This document shows, one piece after another, positions 7,987 through 16,342 of a DNA stretch of 51,221 nucleotides. Below the pieces are notes generated by a model. The model was not told the DNA's origin, searched no databases, and worked only from the letters and a program-made list of their open reading frames with translations. This stretch comes from DASSKO01 sp035690425 (GTDB taxonomy: Bacteria; Actinomycetota; Actinomycetes; Propionibacteriales; Nocardioidaceae), in NCBI GenBank assembly GCA_035690425.1, contig DASSKO010000066.1:1-51221 (forward strand), read 5' to 3'. The translations under genes were made by a program, and so were the position numbers. Numbering within the stretch: position 1 is the stretch's first letter; every line of letters begins with the position of its first letter.

Positions 7987-8538
7987 ATGACTACAGACAA
8001 CGCGGGAGCCACCGTGTACGTCGCACTGCTGCGCGGCATCAACGTCGGCGGTCACGGCAAGGTGTCGATGGCTGACCTGCGGCAGGCAGTCGAGTCGACC
8101 GGCTGCACCGACGTCTCGACCTACATCCAGAGCGGCAACGTCGTGCTCACCAGCGCCCGGGCGGAGGCGGCGCTCCGGGCTGCGCTCGAGCACGCGATCG
8201 CCGACCGGCTCGGCGTGCACCCGACCGTGATGGTGCGCTCCGCGGACGAGATCGCGGCCGTCGTCGCGGCGACGCCGTACCCGGACGCCGCCGAGGGCAC
8301 CGTGCACGTCGCCTTCCTGCACGAGCCACCCACCCCCGAGCCCACCACCCCCCGTGGAGGGACTGAAGGGGAGGAGCTGACCGTGCTCGGGCGCGAGATC
8401 TACCTGCACCTGCCGGGCGGGATCGGACGCTCGAAGCTGATGGTCGAGGTGGGCAAGCGGTGCAAGGCGCCGATGACCGTGCGCAACTGGCGGACCGTCA
8501 CCAAGCTGCGCGCGATGACGGGGCCAGCCCGCGGCTGA
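7987..8538 (+). CDS. DUF1697 family protein
   Basis: 183 residues starting VYVALLRGINVGG after a short leader, with IQSGNVV at about 40 and a C-terminal TVRNWRTVTKL block. These are the signature stretches of DUF1697, a widespread bacterial family of unknown role with a ferredoxin-like fold. An in-frame ATG at 7969 exists, but the GACAAT box just before 7987 favours the shorter form. It is divergent from the HelD gene with 90 bp between starts. Full length for the family. Confidence 0.85.
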   Translation: MTTDNAGATVYVALLRGINVGGHGKVSMADLRQAVESTGCTDVSTYIQSGNVVLTSARAEAALRAALEHAIADRLGVHPTVMVRSADEIAAVVAATPYPDAAEGTVHVAFLHEPPTPEPTTPRGGTEGEELTVLGREIYLHLPGGIGRSKLMVEVGKRCKAPMTVRNWRTVTKLRAMTGPARG

Positions 8539-8611
8539 CCGCACCGACGGCCCACGCGTGTCGACCGCCTGCCGAGCACCCATCCTCCGGGGCCTGGGGT
8601 GTGCGGATTTG

Positions 8612-8654
8612 TCCCATCCGTGGAGTGCATCAACTATGCCCGCGGCGGATGGGA
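8612..8654. repeat. REP-like 43-bp hairpin repeat, copy A
   Basis: A 43-base intergenic element with 9-bp perfect outer arms, TCCCATCCG and CGGATGGGA, and an inner GCAT/ATGC stem. Copy B at 47539-47581 is in the opposite orientation, is also 43 bp, and matches at 34 of 43 positions by my hand alignment. Copy A lies between the DUF1697 gene and the DHA2 exporter gene. Confidence 0.7.
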
Positions 8655-8729
8655 TGATTCGATGTCCCCGTCCGCACGGTGGGTGCGCAGCGCGGCGCTC
8701 ACACTGCCCGGACATGTCACGATGACGGC

Positions 8730-10133
8730 ATGGCAGACGCGGCCAGGCTCCTCCCGCTCAGGTGTGCCGCCGGGCGCTGGGTCGTGCTTGCCGCCGTCCT
8801 CGGCTCCGGCATGGCGCTGCTCGACAGCACCGTCGTCAACGTCGCGGTGCGACCCATCGGCGTCGACCTCGGCGCCACGCTGAGTGAGCTGCAGTGGGTC
8901 GTCAACGCCTACATGCTGAGCCTCGCCTCGCTGATCCTGGTCGGTGGGTCGCTCGGCGACCGGCTGGGCCGCCGCCGCGTGTTCGTGGTCGGCGTGGTGT
9001 GGTTCGCGCTCGCCTCCATCGCCTGCGGGTTTGCCCAGGACGCCTCCCAGCTGATCACCGCCCGCGCCCTGCAAGGCATCGGCGCGGCGCTGCTGACACC
9101 CGGCAGCCTGGCTCTGATCCAGGCAACCCTGGTGCCGGCCGACCGCGCACGGGCGATCGGCATCTGGTCGGCGTGGACCGGCGTGGCCGCGGCCGTCGGC
9201 CCGCTGCTCGGAGGCGCGCTGATCCAGGCGGCATCATGGCGATGGGTGTTCTTGATCAACGTACCGTTGGCCGCGGTCATCGTCGCGGTGACGCTGCGGC
9301 ACGTGCCGGAGTCCCGGACCAGGGCGGCGGCCTCGCGCTTCGACCTGCCCGGGGCCGTCCTCGGTGCGGTGGCGCTCGGCGGGGTCACGTTCGCGCTGAT
9401 CGAAGGTGGCTGGGCGCCGCTGGTCGTCGGCGTAGGCGGCATCGCGGCGTTCTTGCTCCGGGAGCGCCTCACCCGGCACCCGATGCTGCCGCTGGGACTG
9501 TTCGCCGAACGCACCTTCAGCACCGCCAACGTCGTCACGCTCGTCGTGTACGGCGCTCTGGGGGCGCTGATGTTCTTGCTGATCCTGCAACTGCAGGTGG
9601 TGAGCGGCTTCAGCCCGCTGCAGTCCGGCCTGGCGATGGTGCCGTTCACGGTCTTGATGCTGCTGTTCTCCTCGCGCTCCGGCGCCCTCGCCACCCGGAT
9701 CGGCCCCCGGCTGCAGATGACGGTCGGTCCGCTGGTGTCGGCAGCCGGTGTGCTGCTGCTGCGCCGGGTTTCGGCCGACGCGTCGTACCTGGTCGACGTG
9801 CTGCCGGGCGTGCTGTTGTTCGGCGTGGGCATGACGCTGCTGGTCGCACCGCTGACCGCCAGCGTGCTCGCGGCGGTCGACGACGACCATGCCGGCCTGG
9901 CCAGCGGGGTCAACAACGCGGTCGCGCGGGCCGCCAGCCTGCTGGCCGTGGCGGCGCTGCCGACGCTGGTGGGCCTCTCCGGAGACGACTACCGGCTGCC
10001 GGCCGTGCTCGACTCCGGGTACGAAGACGCGATGCTGTGGTGCGCCGGCCTGTTGACGGCCGGTGCGCTCGTCTCGGTCGTGCTGCTGCCCCGCGGTGTG
10101 GGCCTACAGCGCGATCCCGAGCTCGTCGAGTGA
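8730..10133 (+). CDS. DHA2-family MFS drug exporter (EmrB/QacA-like)
   Basis: 467 residues with roughly 14 hydrophobic segments, the DHA2 layout. Motifs: LDSTVVNVA in the first helix, GDRLGRRR in the loop 2-3 (motif A), and ALLTPGSLALI near helix 5 (motif C-like, typical of antiporters). Such pumps exchange protons for amphiphilic drugs or metabolites across the inner membrane; the substrate here is unknown. Start ATG 8730 is the methionine nearest the first helix; longer frames from 8679 exist. The last 30 bases overlap tail-to-tail with the minus-strand HAD gene. No regulator gene is adjacent. Confidence 0.85.
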   Translation: MADAARLLPLRCAAGRWVVLAAVLGSGMALLDSTVVNVAVRPIGVDLGATLSELQWVVNAYMLSLASLILVGGSLGDRLGRRRVFVVGVVWFALASIACGFAQDASQLITARALQGIGAALLTPGSLALIQATLVPADRARAIGIWSAWTGVAAAVGPLLGGALIQAASWRWVFLINVPLAAVIVAVTLRHVPESRTRAAASRFDLPGAVLGAVALGGVTFALIEGGWAPLVVGVGGIAAFLLRERLTRHPMLPLGLFAERTFSTANVVTLVVYGALGALMFLLILQLQVVSGFSPLQSGLAMVPFTVLMLLFSSRSGALATRIGPRLQMTVGPLVSAAGVLLLRRVSADASYLVDVLPGVLLFGVGMTLLVAPLTASVLAAVDDDHAGLASGVNNAVARAASLLAVAALPTLVGLSGDDYRLPAVLDSGYEDAMLWCAGLLTAGALVSVVLLPRGVGLQRDPELVE

Positions 10134-10787
10134 GGCCAGCATGTCGGCCGGGTCGAGGTAGACCCGGAAGGCGTGGGCGCGCTCGAGCTCCTCCCGGCTG
10201 TAGCCACCGCAGAGCACACCGACACCGATCATCCGGGCCCGGCGGGCGGCGAGCAGATCCCAGATCGCGTCACCCACCACGATGCACTGCTCCGGCTCGG
10301 CACCGAGGCGCTCGGCCGCGGTCAGCAGGATGTCGGGGTGGGGCTTGGCATGCGTCGCATCGGCACTGGAGAGGTAGGGCGGGGTTTCGGGCAGGTCGAG
10401 CTTGGAGACCTGCGCCTCGGTCTGCTCGGCCTCGCCGCTGCTGGCGATGATCCACGGCAGGTCGGCGTCGGACAGTGCGAGCAGCAGGTCCCGGGCGCCC
10501 GGCAGTGGCCGCACCCAGCTCAGCGCCTCGTGGTAGTAGCGGCTGTGCAGGTCCTCGACCTTGTCCTGCTGGGCCTGGGTCAGCTCCATCGACGACTCGT
10601 GCGCGACGCGCTGACTGAGCAGCGAGCCGCTCATGCCGATGCGCTTGTGGATGCGCCACACGGCGAGGTCGACGTCGATCTCGGCGAAGGCCCGCTGCCA
10701 GGCGATGACGTGCTGGTAGACGCTGTCGAGCAGCGTGCCGTCGAGGTCGAGGATGAACGCAGGTGAACGCATCGAGGTCATGTGCAC
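10104..10787 (-). CDS. HAD-superfamily phosphatase
   Basis: About 227 residues with the HAD motifs in order: DLDGTLLDS at 14-22 (nucleophile Asp14 and acid Asp16), IIASSG as motif II, KPHPDI as motif III lysine, and VVGDAIWDLLAA as motif IV. The helical cap sits between the first two, the phosphoglycolate/beta-phosphoglucomutase-type arrangement. The substrate is probably a small phosphate ester and cannot be named. ATGs at 10787, 10781 and 10772 are all possible starts. The gene ends inside the convergent MFS gene. Confidence 0.8.
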   Translation of the reverse strand: MHMTSMRSPAFILDLDGTLLDSVYQHVIAWQRAFAEIDVDLAVWRIHKRIGMSGSLLSQRVAHESSMELTQAQQDKVEDLHSRYYHEALSWVRPLPGARDLLLALSDADLPWIIASSGEAEQTEAQVSKLDLPETPPYLSSADATHAKPHPDILLTAAERLGAEPEQCIVVGDAIWDLLAARRARMIGVGVLCGGYSREELERAHAFRVYLDPADMLASLDELGIAL

Positions 10788-10953
10788 GCCCGTACCCGGT
10801 CGCGTGCCGACTGACGCCTTCCTGCGCCTGACCGCGCTTCCTGCAGCTGCGCGGCCCCGATTTGTCCGGTACGCCGGAAGTCAGCGCCCCGCCCACTGCA
10901 GGAACGTCGCTCTGCTGCAGGAAGACGTCGCGGGCGGCGGTGGATGGAACACC

Positions 10954-11172
10954 TCAGGTCTGGCGGGTCTCACCGTGCTCGACGCAGCGCGCGCTCCAGC
11001 CCCGCGGCAGCACCTGCACCACCATCCGGCGGCGGCAGTGTGGGCAGAAGCGCGGCGGCTCCAGCTCGCGCAGTCGCCGGCAGCTGTCGTGTGCGCGTGC
11101 GTCCAGCCGCTCACCGCAGTGGTCGCAGTACGGCGCCGCGCTCGCCCCCGCCTCCGGGCCGCCGGTGCTCAC
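10954..11172 (-). CDS. bsaP: Biotin synthase auxiliary protein (BsaP-like)
   Basis: 72 residues with six cysteines: Cys16 and Cys19 (CDHC), Cys31, Cys43 and Cys46 (CPHC), and Cys63. The GTG start at 11172 overlaps the bioB stop (GTGA), so it is translationally coupled to biotin synthase. Actinobacterial BioB needs a small Cys-rich partner, BsaP, reported to carry an iron-sulfur cluster that restores BioB between turnovers. Size, cysteine pattern and position fit. It could be mistaken for a zinc ribbon. No gene lies between 10788 and 10953. Confidence 0.75.
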   Translation of the reverse strand: MSTGGPEAGASAAPYCDHCGERLDARAHDSCRRLRELEPPRFCPHCRRRMVVQVLPRGWSARCVEHGETRQT

Positions 11173-12164
11173 AGCGTCTTCGACAGCTCCTTGATCGGCA
11201 TCTCCAGCTCCGAGAGCAGCGCGAGGTCCTCGTCGACCTCCCGCCCGAGCGTGGTGAGGTAGTTGCCGACGATCACCGCGTTGACGCCGCCGAGCAGCCC
11301 CTCCCGGGTGCCGAGGTCGCCCAGCGTCAGCTCGCGTCCACCGGCGTAGCGCAGGATCGTGCGCGGCATCGCCAGCCGGAACGCCGCGATCGTGCGCAGT
11401 GCGTCCGCCGCCTCCATCAGCGGCTGGTCGCCGAACGGCGTACCCGGCCGGGGGTTGAGGAAGTTCAGCGGCACCTCGTGCGGCTCCAGCTCGGCCAGCT
11501 GCGCGGCCAGCTCGGCCCGCTGCTCCAGCGACTCCCCCATGCCGACCAGGCCGCCGCAGCACAGCTCCATGCCGGAGTCACGCACCATCGTGCAGGTGTG
11601 CCAGCGCTCGGCGTAGGAGTGCGTGGTCACGACCTGCGGGAAGTAGGACTCCGCGGCCTCGAGGTTGTGGTTGTAGCGATGCACCCCCATCGCCTTGAGC
11701 TCGTCGACCTGGGCCTGGGTGAGCATGCCGAGGGAGCAGGCGATGTTGATGTCGACGGCGGCCGTGATGGCCTGCACGCCGTCGCGGACCTGCGACATCA
11801 GCCGCTCGTCGGGACCGCGGACGGCGGCGACGATGCAGAACTCGCTCGCGCCGGTGGCCGCGGTCTGCTCGGCCGCCCTGACCAGCTCGGGGACGTCGAG
11901 CCAGACCGAGCGCACGGGTGAGGTGAACTGGCCCGACTGGCTGCAGAAGTGACAGTCCTCGGGGCAGCCGCCGGTCTTCAGCGAGATGATCCCCTCGACC
12001 TCGACCTCGGGGCCGCACCAGCGCATGCGCACCTGGTGGGCGAGCTCGAGCAGGTCCGGGATCGTCTCGTCGGGGAGGTTGAGCACCTCCACCAGCTGTT
12101 CCTGGGTCAGCCCACGGCCCTCGTCGAGCACCTGGACACGGGCGGTCTGCAGCACGTCGGTCAC
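11169..12164 (-). CDS. bioB: Biotin synthase
   Basis: Radical SAM enzyme that inserts sulfur into dethiobiotin, the last step of biotin synthesis. The 331-residue protein has the CxxxCxxC motif GGCPEDCHFC (Cys67, Cys71, Cys74) for the 4Fe-4S cluster, followed by the TIM-barrel segments SLGMLT and YNHNLEAAES, and NFLNPRPGTPF. The GTG start at 12164 has no Shine-Dalgarno; TAGATT lies seven bases upstream, consistent with a leaderless message of its own. bsaP follows with a four-base overlap. The transporter gene upstream ends 34 bp away on the same strand. Confidence 0.95.
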   Translation of the reverse strand: MTDVLQTARVQVLDEGRGLTQEQLVEVLNLPDETIPDLLELAHQVRMRWCGPEVEVEGIISLKTGGCPEDCHFCSQSGQFTSPVRSVWLDVPELVRAAEQTAATGASEFCIVAAVRGPDERLMSQVRDGVQAITAAVDINIACSLGMLTQAQVDELKAMGVHRYNHNLEAAESYFPQVVTTHSYAERWHTCTMVRDSGMELCCGGLVGMGESLEQRAELAAQLAELEPHEVPLNFLNPRPGTPFGDQPLMEAADALRTIAAFRLAMPRTILRYAGGRELTLGDLGTREGLLGGVNAVIVGNYLTTLGREVDEDLALLSELEMPIKELSKTL

Positions 12165-12177
12165 GGGGCGGAATCTA
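12165..12177 (-). promoter_or_regulatory. TAGATT hexamer, probable leaderless promoter of bioB
   Basis: On the minus strand TAGATT (12177-12172) is followed by seven bases and the GTG of bioB. Transcription would start at or next to the start codon. A good -35 is not evident. Confidence 0.45.
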
Positions 12178-12198
12178 TCCCCTCGCGCTCGGCACCCG

Positions 12199-13059
12199 CT
12201 ATCCGGACGGGGCGGCCACGGAGCTGGACTCCCGCGCCAGGACCGTCACCCCCAACACCATCACGGCCAGCGTGAGCACCTCCGCCGCGATGGCCCAGGC
12301 ACCGCTGTTGACGCTCTCGTTCAGCCACAGCAGCCCCAACGCGATGCTGGCCAGCGGGTCGCCCACCGTGATCACCGCGACCGGAGCCGCCAAGGCACCC
12401 GGCCGGAGCGCGTTCTGGGTCAGCAGCACCCCTGTGACGCCGGTCAGCGCGGCGGCGTAGATCGGCCAATGCTGCAGCGGCTCGAAGATGCCTTGTTGCA
12501 GCTGGGTCGTGACCACCTTCGTCAGCGCCGCCGTGACGCCGAACACGGCGGCCGCCGCGGCCGCGAAGGCGACGGCCCGTCCGTTGTCGCGGGTCTTCGC
12601 CGCTATCGCCAGACACACCGCCAGGATTACCGCCACGGCGATCGCGAGCAGCACGGCCTCGGCAATGGTGAACGTCGACCGGCCCGCCCTCGGCTGGGCG
12701 ACCAGCAAGAAGATGCTGAGGCCGACGACGCAGAGGCCCGACCCCAGCAGGGCGCGGCGTCCTGGCCGCTGCCGGGTGGTCCAGGCCCGCAGCAGCACCG
12801 AGAACGGCAGCGACATCACCATCAACGGCTCCACGAAGATCAGCGCACCGAAGCCCAGCGCGACGGCCTGCAGCACGAAGGCCAGCGCATCGGACGACTG
12901 TCCCGCGAGCCATCGCGGCTGCACGATCAGCCGGATGAACTGCCGTGGCGGCACCGACTGGGTGGTTTCCAACCTCTTGGTGGCGCCCTGTTGCAGCACC
13001 GCCGCAAGGCCGTTGAAGAACGCGCCGGCGAGCGCCGCGACGACAGCTATGGCGATCGT
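12199..13059 (-). CDS. DMT/EamA-like transporter with apparent ACG start
   Basis: A membrane protein with about ten hydrophobic segments in the drug/metabolite transporter arrangement. The first conventional start, GTG 12999, would cut into transmembrane helix 1. Reading upstream in frame gives a complete hydrophobic helix (IAIAVVAALAGAFF) starting at ACG 13059, with AGAGGG seven bases before it and an in-frame TGA just beyond. From ACG the protein is 286 residues, the usual size. This looks like an ATG changed to ACG. It lies directly upstream of bioB, so a role in moving biotin or a precursor is possible but unproven. Confidence 0.65.
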   Translation of the reverse strand, partial: TIAIAVVAALAGAFFNGLAAVLQQGATKRLETTQSVPPRQFIRLIVQPRWLAGQSSDALAFVLQAVALGFGALIFVEPLMVMSLPFSVLLRAWTTRQRPGRRALLGSGLCVVGLSIFLLVAQPRAGRSTFTIAEAVLLAIAVAVILAVCLAIAAKTRDNGRAVAFAAAAAAVFGVTAALTKVVTTQLQQGIFEPLQHWPIYAAALTGVTGVLLTQNALRPGALAAPVAVITVGDPLASIALGLLWLNESVNSGAWAIAAEVLTLAVMVLGVTVLARESSSVAAPSG

Positions 13060-13181
13060 GGCTCAGCCCTCTTCCTTCGACCGGACGCGGGGGTGCGAGG
13101 TCCAGGTACCCACCGTGGTGCCCGCTAACCGAGCACGTGCCGCGCGGCTCCCCGGCCGGGCCGCGATACTCTGCCCGCGCC

Positions 13182-14480
13182 ATGCCGACTCTGTCTCATC
13201 TGCTCGACTTCGACCGCGCACACCTGTGGCACCCCTACGCGTCGATGGCCACGAGCACGGCTCCCCCGCTGGTGCGCTCGGCTGCCGGCGCCCGGCTGAC
13301 CTTCGCCGACGGGCGCGAGGTCGTCGACGGCATGTCGTCGTGGTGGGCGGCGATCCACGGTTACCGGCACCCGGTGCTCGACGCGGCACTCGCCGAGCAG
13401 GCCGGGAAGATGGCGCACGTGATGTTCGGCGGCCTCACCCACGAGCCCGCGATCGAGCTCGGCCGCCGCCTGGTGTCGATGACGCCGGACGGCCTCGACC
13501 GGGTGTTCTTCGCCGACTCCGGCTCGGTGTCGGTGGAGGTCGCGGTCAAGATGGCCCTGCAGGCCCAACGCGGCCGGGGATGCCCCCGACGTACCCGGCT
13601 GTTGTCACTGCGCGGTGGCTACCACGGCGACACGTTCGGCGCGATGAGCGTGTGCGACCCGGTGGGGGGCATGCACTCGATGTTCTCCGACGTGCTCACG
13701 CCGCAGGTGTTCGCGCCCCGCCCGCCGGCCGGGCTCGACGCCGACATCGCCGACTGGGCCGAGCAGACGACCCGGCTGGTCGAGCAGCACGCCGACGAGC
13801 TGGCCGCGATCATCGTCGAGCCGGTGCTGCAGGGTGCCGGTGGCATGCACGTCTTCCCTCCTGCCTGCCTGCGGCTGCTGCGGGATCTCGCCGACGCGCA
13901 CGAGTTGCTGCTGGTCTTCGACGAGATCGCGACCGGCTTCGGCCGCACGGGTGAGCTGTTCGGCGCGACCCACGCCGGTGTCGCACCCGACCTGATGTGC
14001 CTGGGCAAGGCGCTGACCGGCGGCTACCTCACGCTCGCCGCCGTCGTGTGCACCGCCGACGTAGCAGCCGCCATCGAGGCGTCGGAGTCCGGTGTCCTGA
14101 TGCACGGGCCCACATTCATGGCGAACCCGCTCGCGTGCGCGGTCGCTGCCGCGAGCATCGACCTGCTGCAGTCCGGCGACTGGCAGGCGCGGGTACGCCG
14201 GATCGAGCGCCAGTTGTCCGACGGGCTCGCCGCTGCGCGCGACGTCGCCACCGTCCGCACCCTGGGGGCGGTCGGGGTGGCACAGCTCGACCGCCCCCTC
14301 GACGCCGCCGGGATGGCAGCCGCGTCGCAGGCAGCCCTCGAGCACGGCGTGTGGCTGCGGCCGTTCCGCGACCTGATCTACACGATGCCGCCGTACGTGT
14401 GCACCGACGACGACGTCGCCACGATCTGTGCGGCGGTGGTGGCGGCCGCCCAGGTAGGGGCACAGGCAGGAGCAGCATGA
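13182..14480 (+). CDS. bioA: Adenosylmethionine-8-amino-7-oxononanoate aminotransferase
   Basis: PLP-dependent class III aminotransferase of 432 residues that turns 8-amino-7-oxononanoate into 7,8-diaminononanoate using S-adenosylmethionine as amino donor. Visible marks: LWHPYASM at 15-22, DGMSSWW at 49-55, Asp247 in VFDE, and the PLP lysine 276 in CLGKALTGG. ATG 13182 was chosen over GTG 13137 because LWHPY then falls at its usual place. A TACTCT hexamer nine bases upstream may be the -10. The stop overlaps the bioF start (ATGA). It is divergent from the DMT-bioB-bsaP set. Confidence 0.95.
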   Translation: MPTLSHLLDFDRAHLWHPYASMATSTAPPLVRSAAGARLTFADGREVVDGMSSWWAAIHGYRHPVLDAALAEQAGKMAHVMFGGLTHEPAIELGRRLVSMTPDGLDRVFFADSGSVSVEVAVKMALQAQRGRGCPRRTRLLSLRGGYHGDTFGAMSVCDPVGGMHSMFSDVLTPQVFAPRPPAGLDADIADWAEQTTRLVEQHADELAAIIVEPVLQGAGGMHVFPPACLRLLRDLADAHELLLVFDEIATGFGRTGELFGATHAGVAPDLMCLGKALTGGYLTLAAVVCTADVAAAIEASESGVLMHGPTFMANPLACAVAAASIDLLQSGDWQARVRRIERQLSDGLAAARDVATVRTLGAVGVAQLDRPLDAAGMAAASQAALEHGVWLRPFRDLIYTMPPYVCTDDDVATICAAVVAAAQVGAQAGAA

Positions 14481-15595
14481 GCCTGCAGCAGTGGCTCGCC
14501 GAGCGGGCCGACGAGCGGGAGGCTGCTGGGCTGGTGCGCCGGCTGCACCCACGCGCGCCGCAGCCCGACCTGCTCGACCTCGCCGGCAACGACTATCTCG
14601 GGCTCTCGACCGACCCGCGGGTGACCGAGGCCGCCGCGGGGGCCGCCCGCACCTGGGGCGCCGGTGCCTCGGCGTCCCGGCTGGTGACCGGCACGCTCGA
14701 GCTGCACGCCGAGCTCGAATCAGCGCTCGCCGCCTTCTGCGGGCAGCCGGCGGCGTTGGTCTTCTCGACCGGCTACCACGCGAACCTGAGCATCGTCACC
14801 GCGCTCGCCGACGAGGACACGCTGATCGTGTCCGACGCGCACGTGCACGCCTCGCTCGTCGATGCCTGCCGGCTCAGCAGGGCCCGGGTGGTCGTCACCC
14901 CGCACAACGACGTGGCCGCGGTCGCCGACGCACTGTCCATGCGCACCGAGGGGCGCGCCCTGATGCTGGTCGAGTCGATCTTCTCCGTGCTCGGCGACGC
15001 CGCGCCGCTGCAGCAGCTGGCGGCGGTCTGCGACCGGACCGATGCCGTGATGATCATCGACGAGGCGCACGGGCTGGGCGTCGCCGGCACCGAGGGCCGC
15101 GGGTTGGTGCACGATGTCGGCCTGGCCGGCCACCCGGGCGTCGTCGTGTCACTGACGCTGTCCAAGGCGCTGGGCAGCCAGGGCGGTGCGGTGCTCGCGC
15201 CGCCGGAGGTGGTCGAGCAGGTCGTCAACCGGGCGCGCCCGTTCATCTACGACACCGGCCTCGCCCCACCGGCAGCCGGCGCCGCGCTGGCGGCGCTGCA
15301 GGTGTTGGAGACCGAGCCGGAGCGCACCGAGCGGGTGTTGTGGTGTGCCGCCAGGCTTGCCGAGGCCGCGGGCGTCGACGCGCCGACCGGAGCGGTGCTC
15401 TCGGTGCCCATGCCCGCCCCGGACGCTGCGCTGGCGGGTCAGCAGCAGGCAGCGGAGTCCGGCGTGCGCATCGGCTGCTTCCGGCCGCCGTCGGTGCCCG
15501 ACGGGATCTCACGGCTGCGCGTCACCGCCTCGTCTCGCCTCACCGACGCCGAGGTCGACCGGGCCTGCGCCGTGCTCGCTCGCGTCTGCCGATGA
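14477..15595 (+). CDS. bioF: 8-amino-7-oxononanoate synthase
   Basis: Condenses pimeloyl thioester with alanine to give 8-amino-7-oxononanoate, the first step of the conserved biotin pathway. The 372-residue alpha-oxoamine synthase has GNDYLGL at 37-43, FSTGYHAN, Asp195 and His198 in IIDEAHGLG, and PLP lysine 230 in LTLSKALGSQGG. ATG 14477 overlaps the bioA stop by four bases. The 3' end is unusual: an ATGAGGGTCC block that contains the bioF stop is repeated eleven bases later, where it forms the bioD start. Confidence 0.95.
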   Translation: MSLQQWLAERADEREAAGLVRRLHPRAPQPDLLDLAGNDYLGLSTDPRVTEAAAGAARTWGAGASASRLVTGTLELHAELESALAAFCGQPAALVFSTGYHANLSIVTALADEDTLIVSDAHVHASLVDACRLSRARVVVTPHNDVAAVADALSMRTEGRALMLVESIFSVLGDAAPLQQLAAVCDRTDAVMIIDEAHGLGVAGTEGRGLVHDVGLAGHPGVVVSLTLSKALGSQGGAVLAPPEVVEQVVNRARPFIYDTGLAPPAAGAALAALQVLETEPERTERVLWCAARLAEAAGVDAPTGAVLSVPMPAPDAALAGQQQAAESGVRIGCFRPPSVPDGISRLRVTASSRLTDAEVDRACAVLARVCR

Positions 15596-15602
15596 GGGTC
15601 CC

Positions 15603-16283
15603 ATGAGGGTCATCGCGGTCACCGGCACCGACACCGGCGTCGGCAAGACCGTGGTGACCGCCGCCCTCGCCCGCGGGTACGTCGACGGCGGCTCGCGGGT
15701 GGCCGTCGTCAAGCCGGCGCAGACCGGTGTACGGCCCGACGAGGTCGGGGACCTGGACGAGGTCGCCCGGCTGAGCGGTGTGACGCAGGTGCACGAGCAT
15801 GTCCGGCTGCGTGACCCGCTCGCGCCTGACACCGCGGCGCGCCGCGAGGGCGTGGTGCTGCCCACGGTCGGCGAGCACGCGGCGCGGATCGCGTCGCTGT
15901 CGACGGACGTCGTGCTGGTGGAGGGCGCCGGCGGGCTGCTGGTCCGGCTGGACTCCGCCGGTGGCACGGTCGCCGACCTGGTGCTGGCGCTGCGGTCGCA
16001 GGGACTGGCCGTCGATGTGGTCGTGGTGGTGCGGGCGGGGCTGGGCACCCTGAATCACGCTGCGCTGACCGTGGAGGCGCTGCGAGCCCGCACGATCGAG
16101 CCTGCCGGCCTGGTCGTCGGGTCATGGCCGCCCGAGCCCGACCTCGCCGAGCGCTGCAACCTCGATGACCTGCCGGCGGTCACCGGCGTCCCGCTGCTGG
16201 GGAAGGTGCCGGCCGGCGCCGGCCGGTTGGACGCGACCGCGTTCGCAGCCGCCGTACCCGCGTGGTTCTCGTCGCTTCCGTAG
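15603..16283 (+). CDS. bioD: Dethiobiotin synthetase
   Basis: ATP-dependent carboxylase that closes the ureido ring of dethiobiotin. 226 residues; the P-loop GTDTGVGKT is at 8-16, KPAQTG follows at about 38, and EGAGGLLVRLD carries the Mg-binding glutamate. This is the ordinary size and motif order. It starts at ATG 15603, seven bases after the bioF stop, and is the last gene of bioAFD. After it the gene order breaks into an accessory patch, so the operon most likely ends here, although I see no convincing hairpin in 16284-16342. Confidence 0.95.
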   Translation: MRVIAVTGTDTGVGKTVVTAALARGYVDGGSRVAVVKPAQTGVRPDEVGDLDEVARLSGVTQVHEHVRLRDPLAPDTAARREGVVLPTVGEHAARIASLSTDVVLVEGAGGLLVRLDSAGGTVADLVLALRSQGLAVDVVVVVRAGLGTLNHAALTVEALRARTIEPAGLVVGSWPPEPDLAERCNLDDLPAVTGVPLLGKVPAGAGRLDATAFAAAVPAWFSSLP

Positions 16284-16342
16284 CTGACGGGCAGGGCCGT
16301 CCGAGTCTCTCCGTCGCGTGGGCCTGGATTGGAGCCATCCCG

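Noticed and set aside
5737..8715. 992-codon open frame covering the HelD gene and the DUF1697 gene in antisense
   Set aside because: The extra 270 codons are a high-GC shadow of the DUF1697 gene; a good ribosome site and GTG at 7896 give the family length.
13060..13181. Search for a BioQ/BirA-type operator between the DMT gene and bioA
   Set aside because: No TGAAC-N3-GTTAC-like inverted repeat or other convincing palindrome is present.
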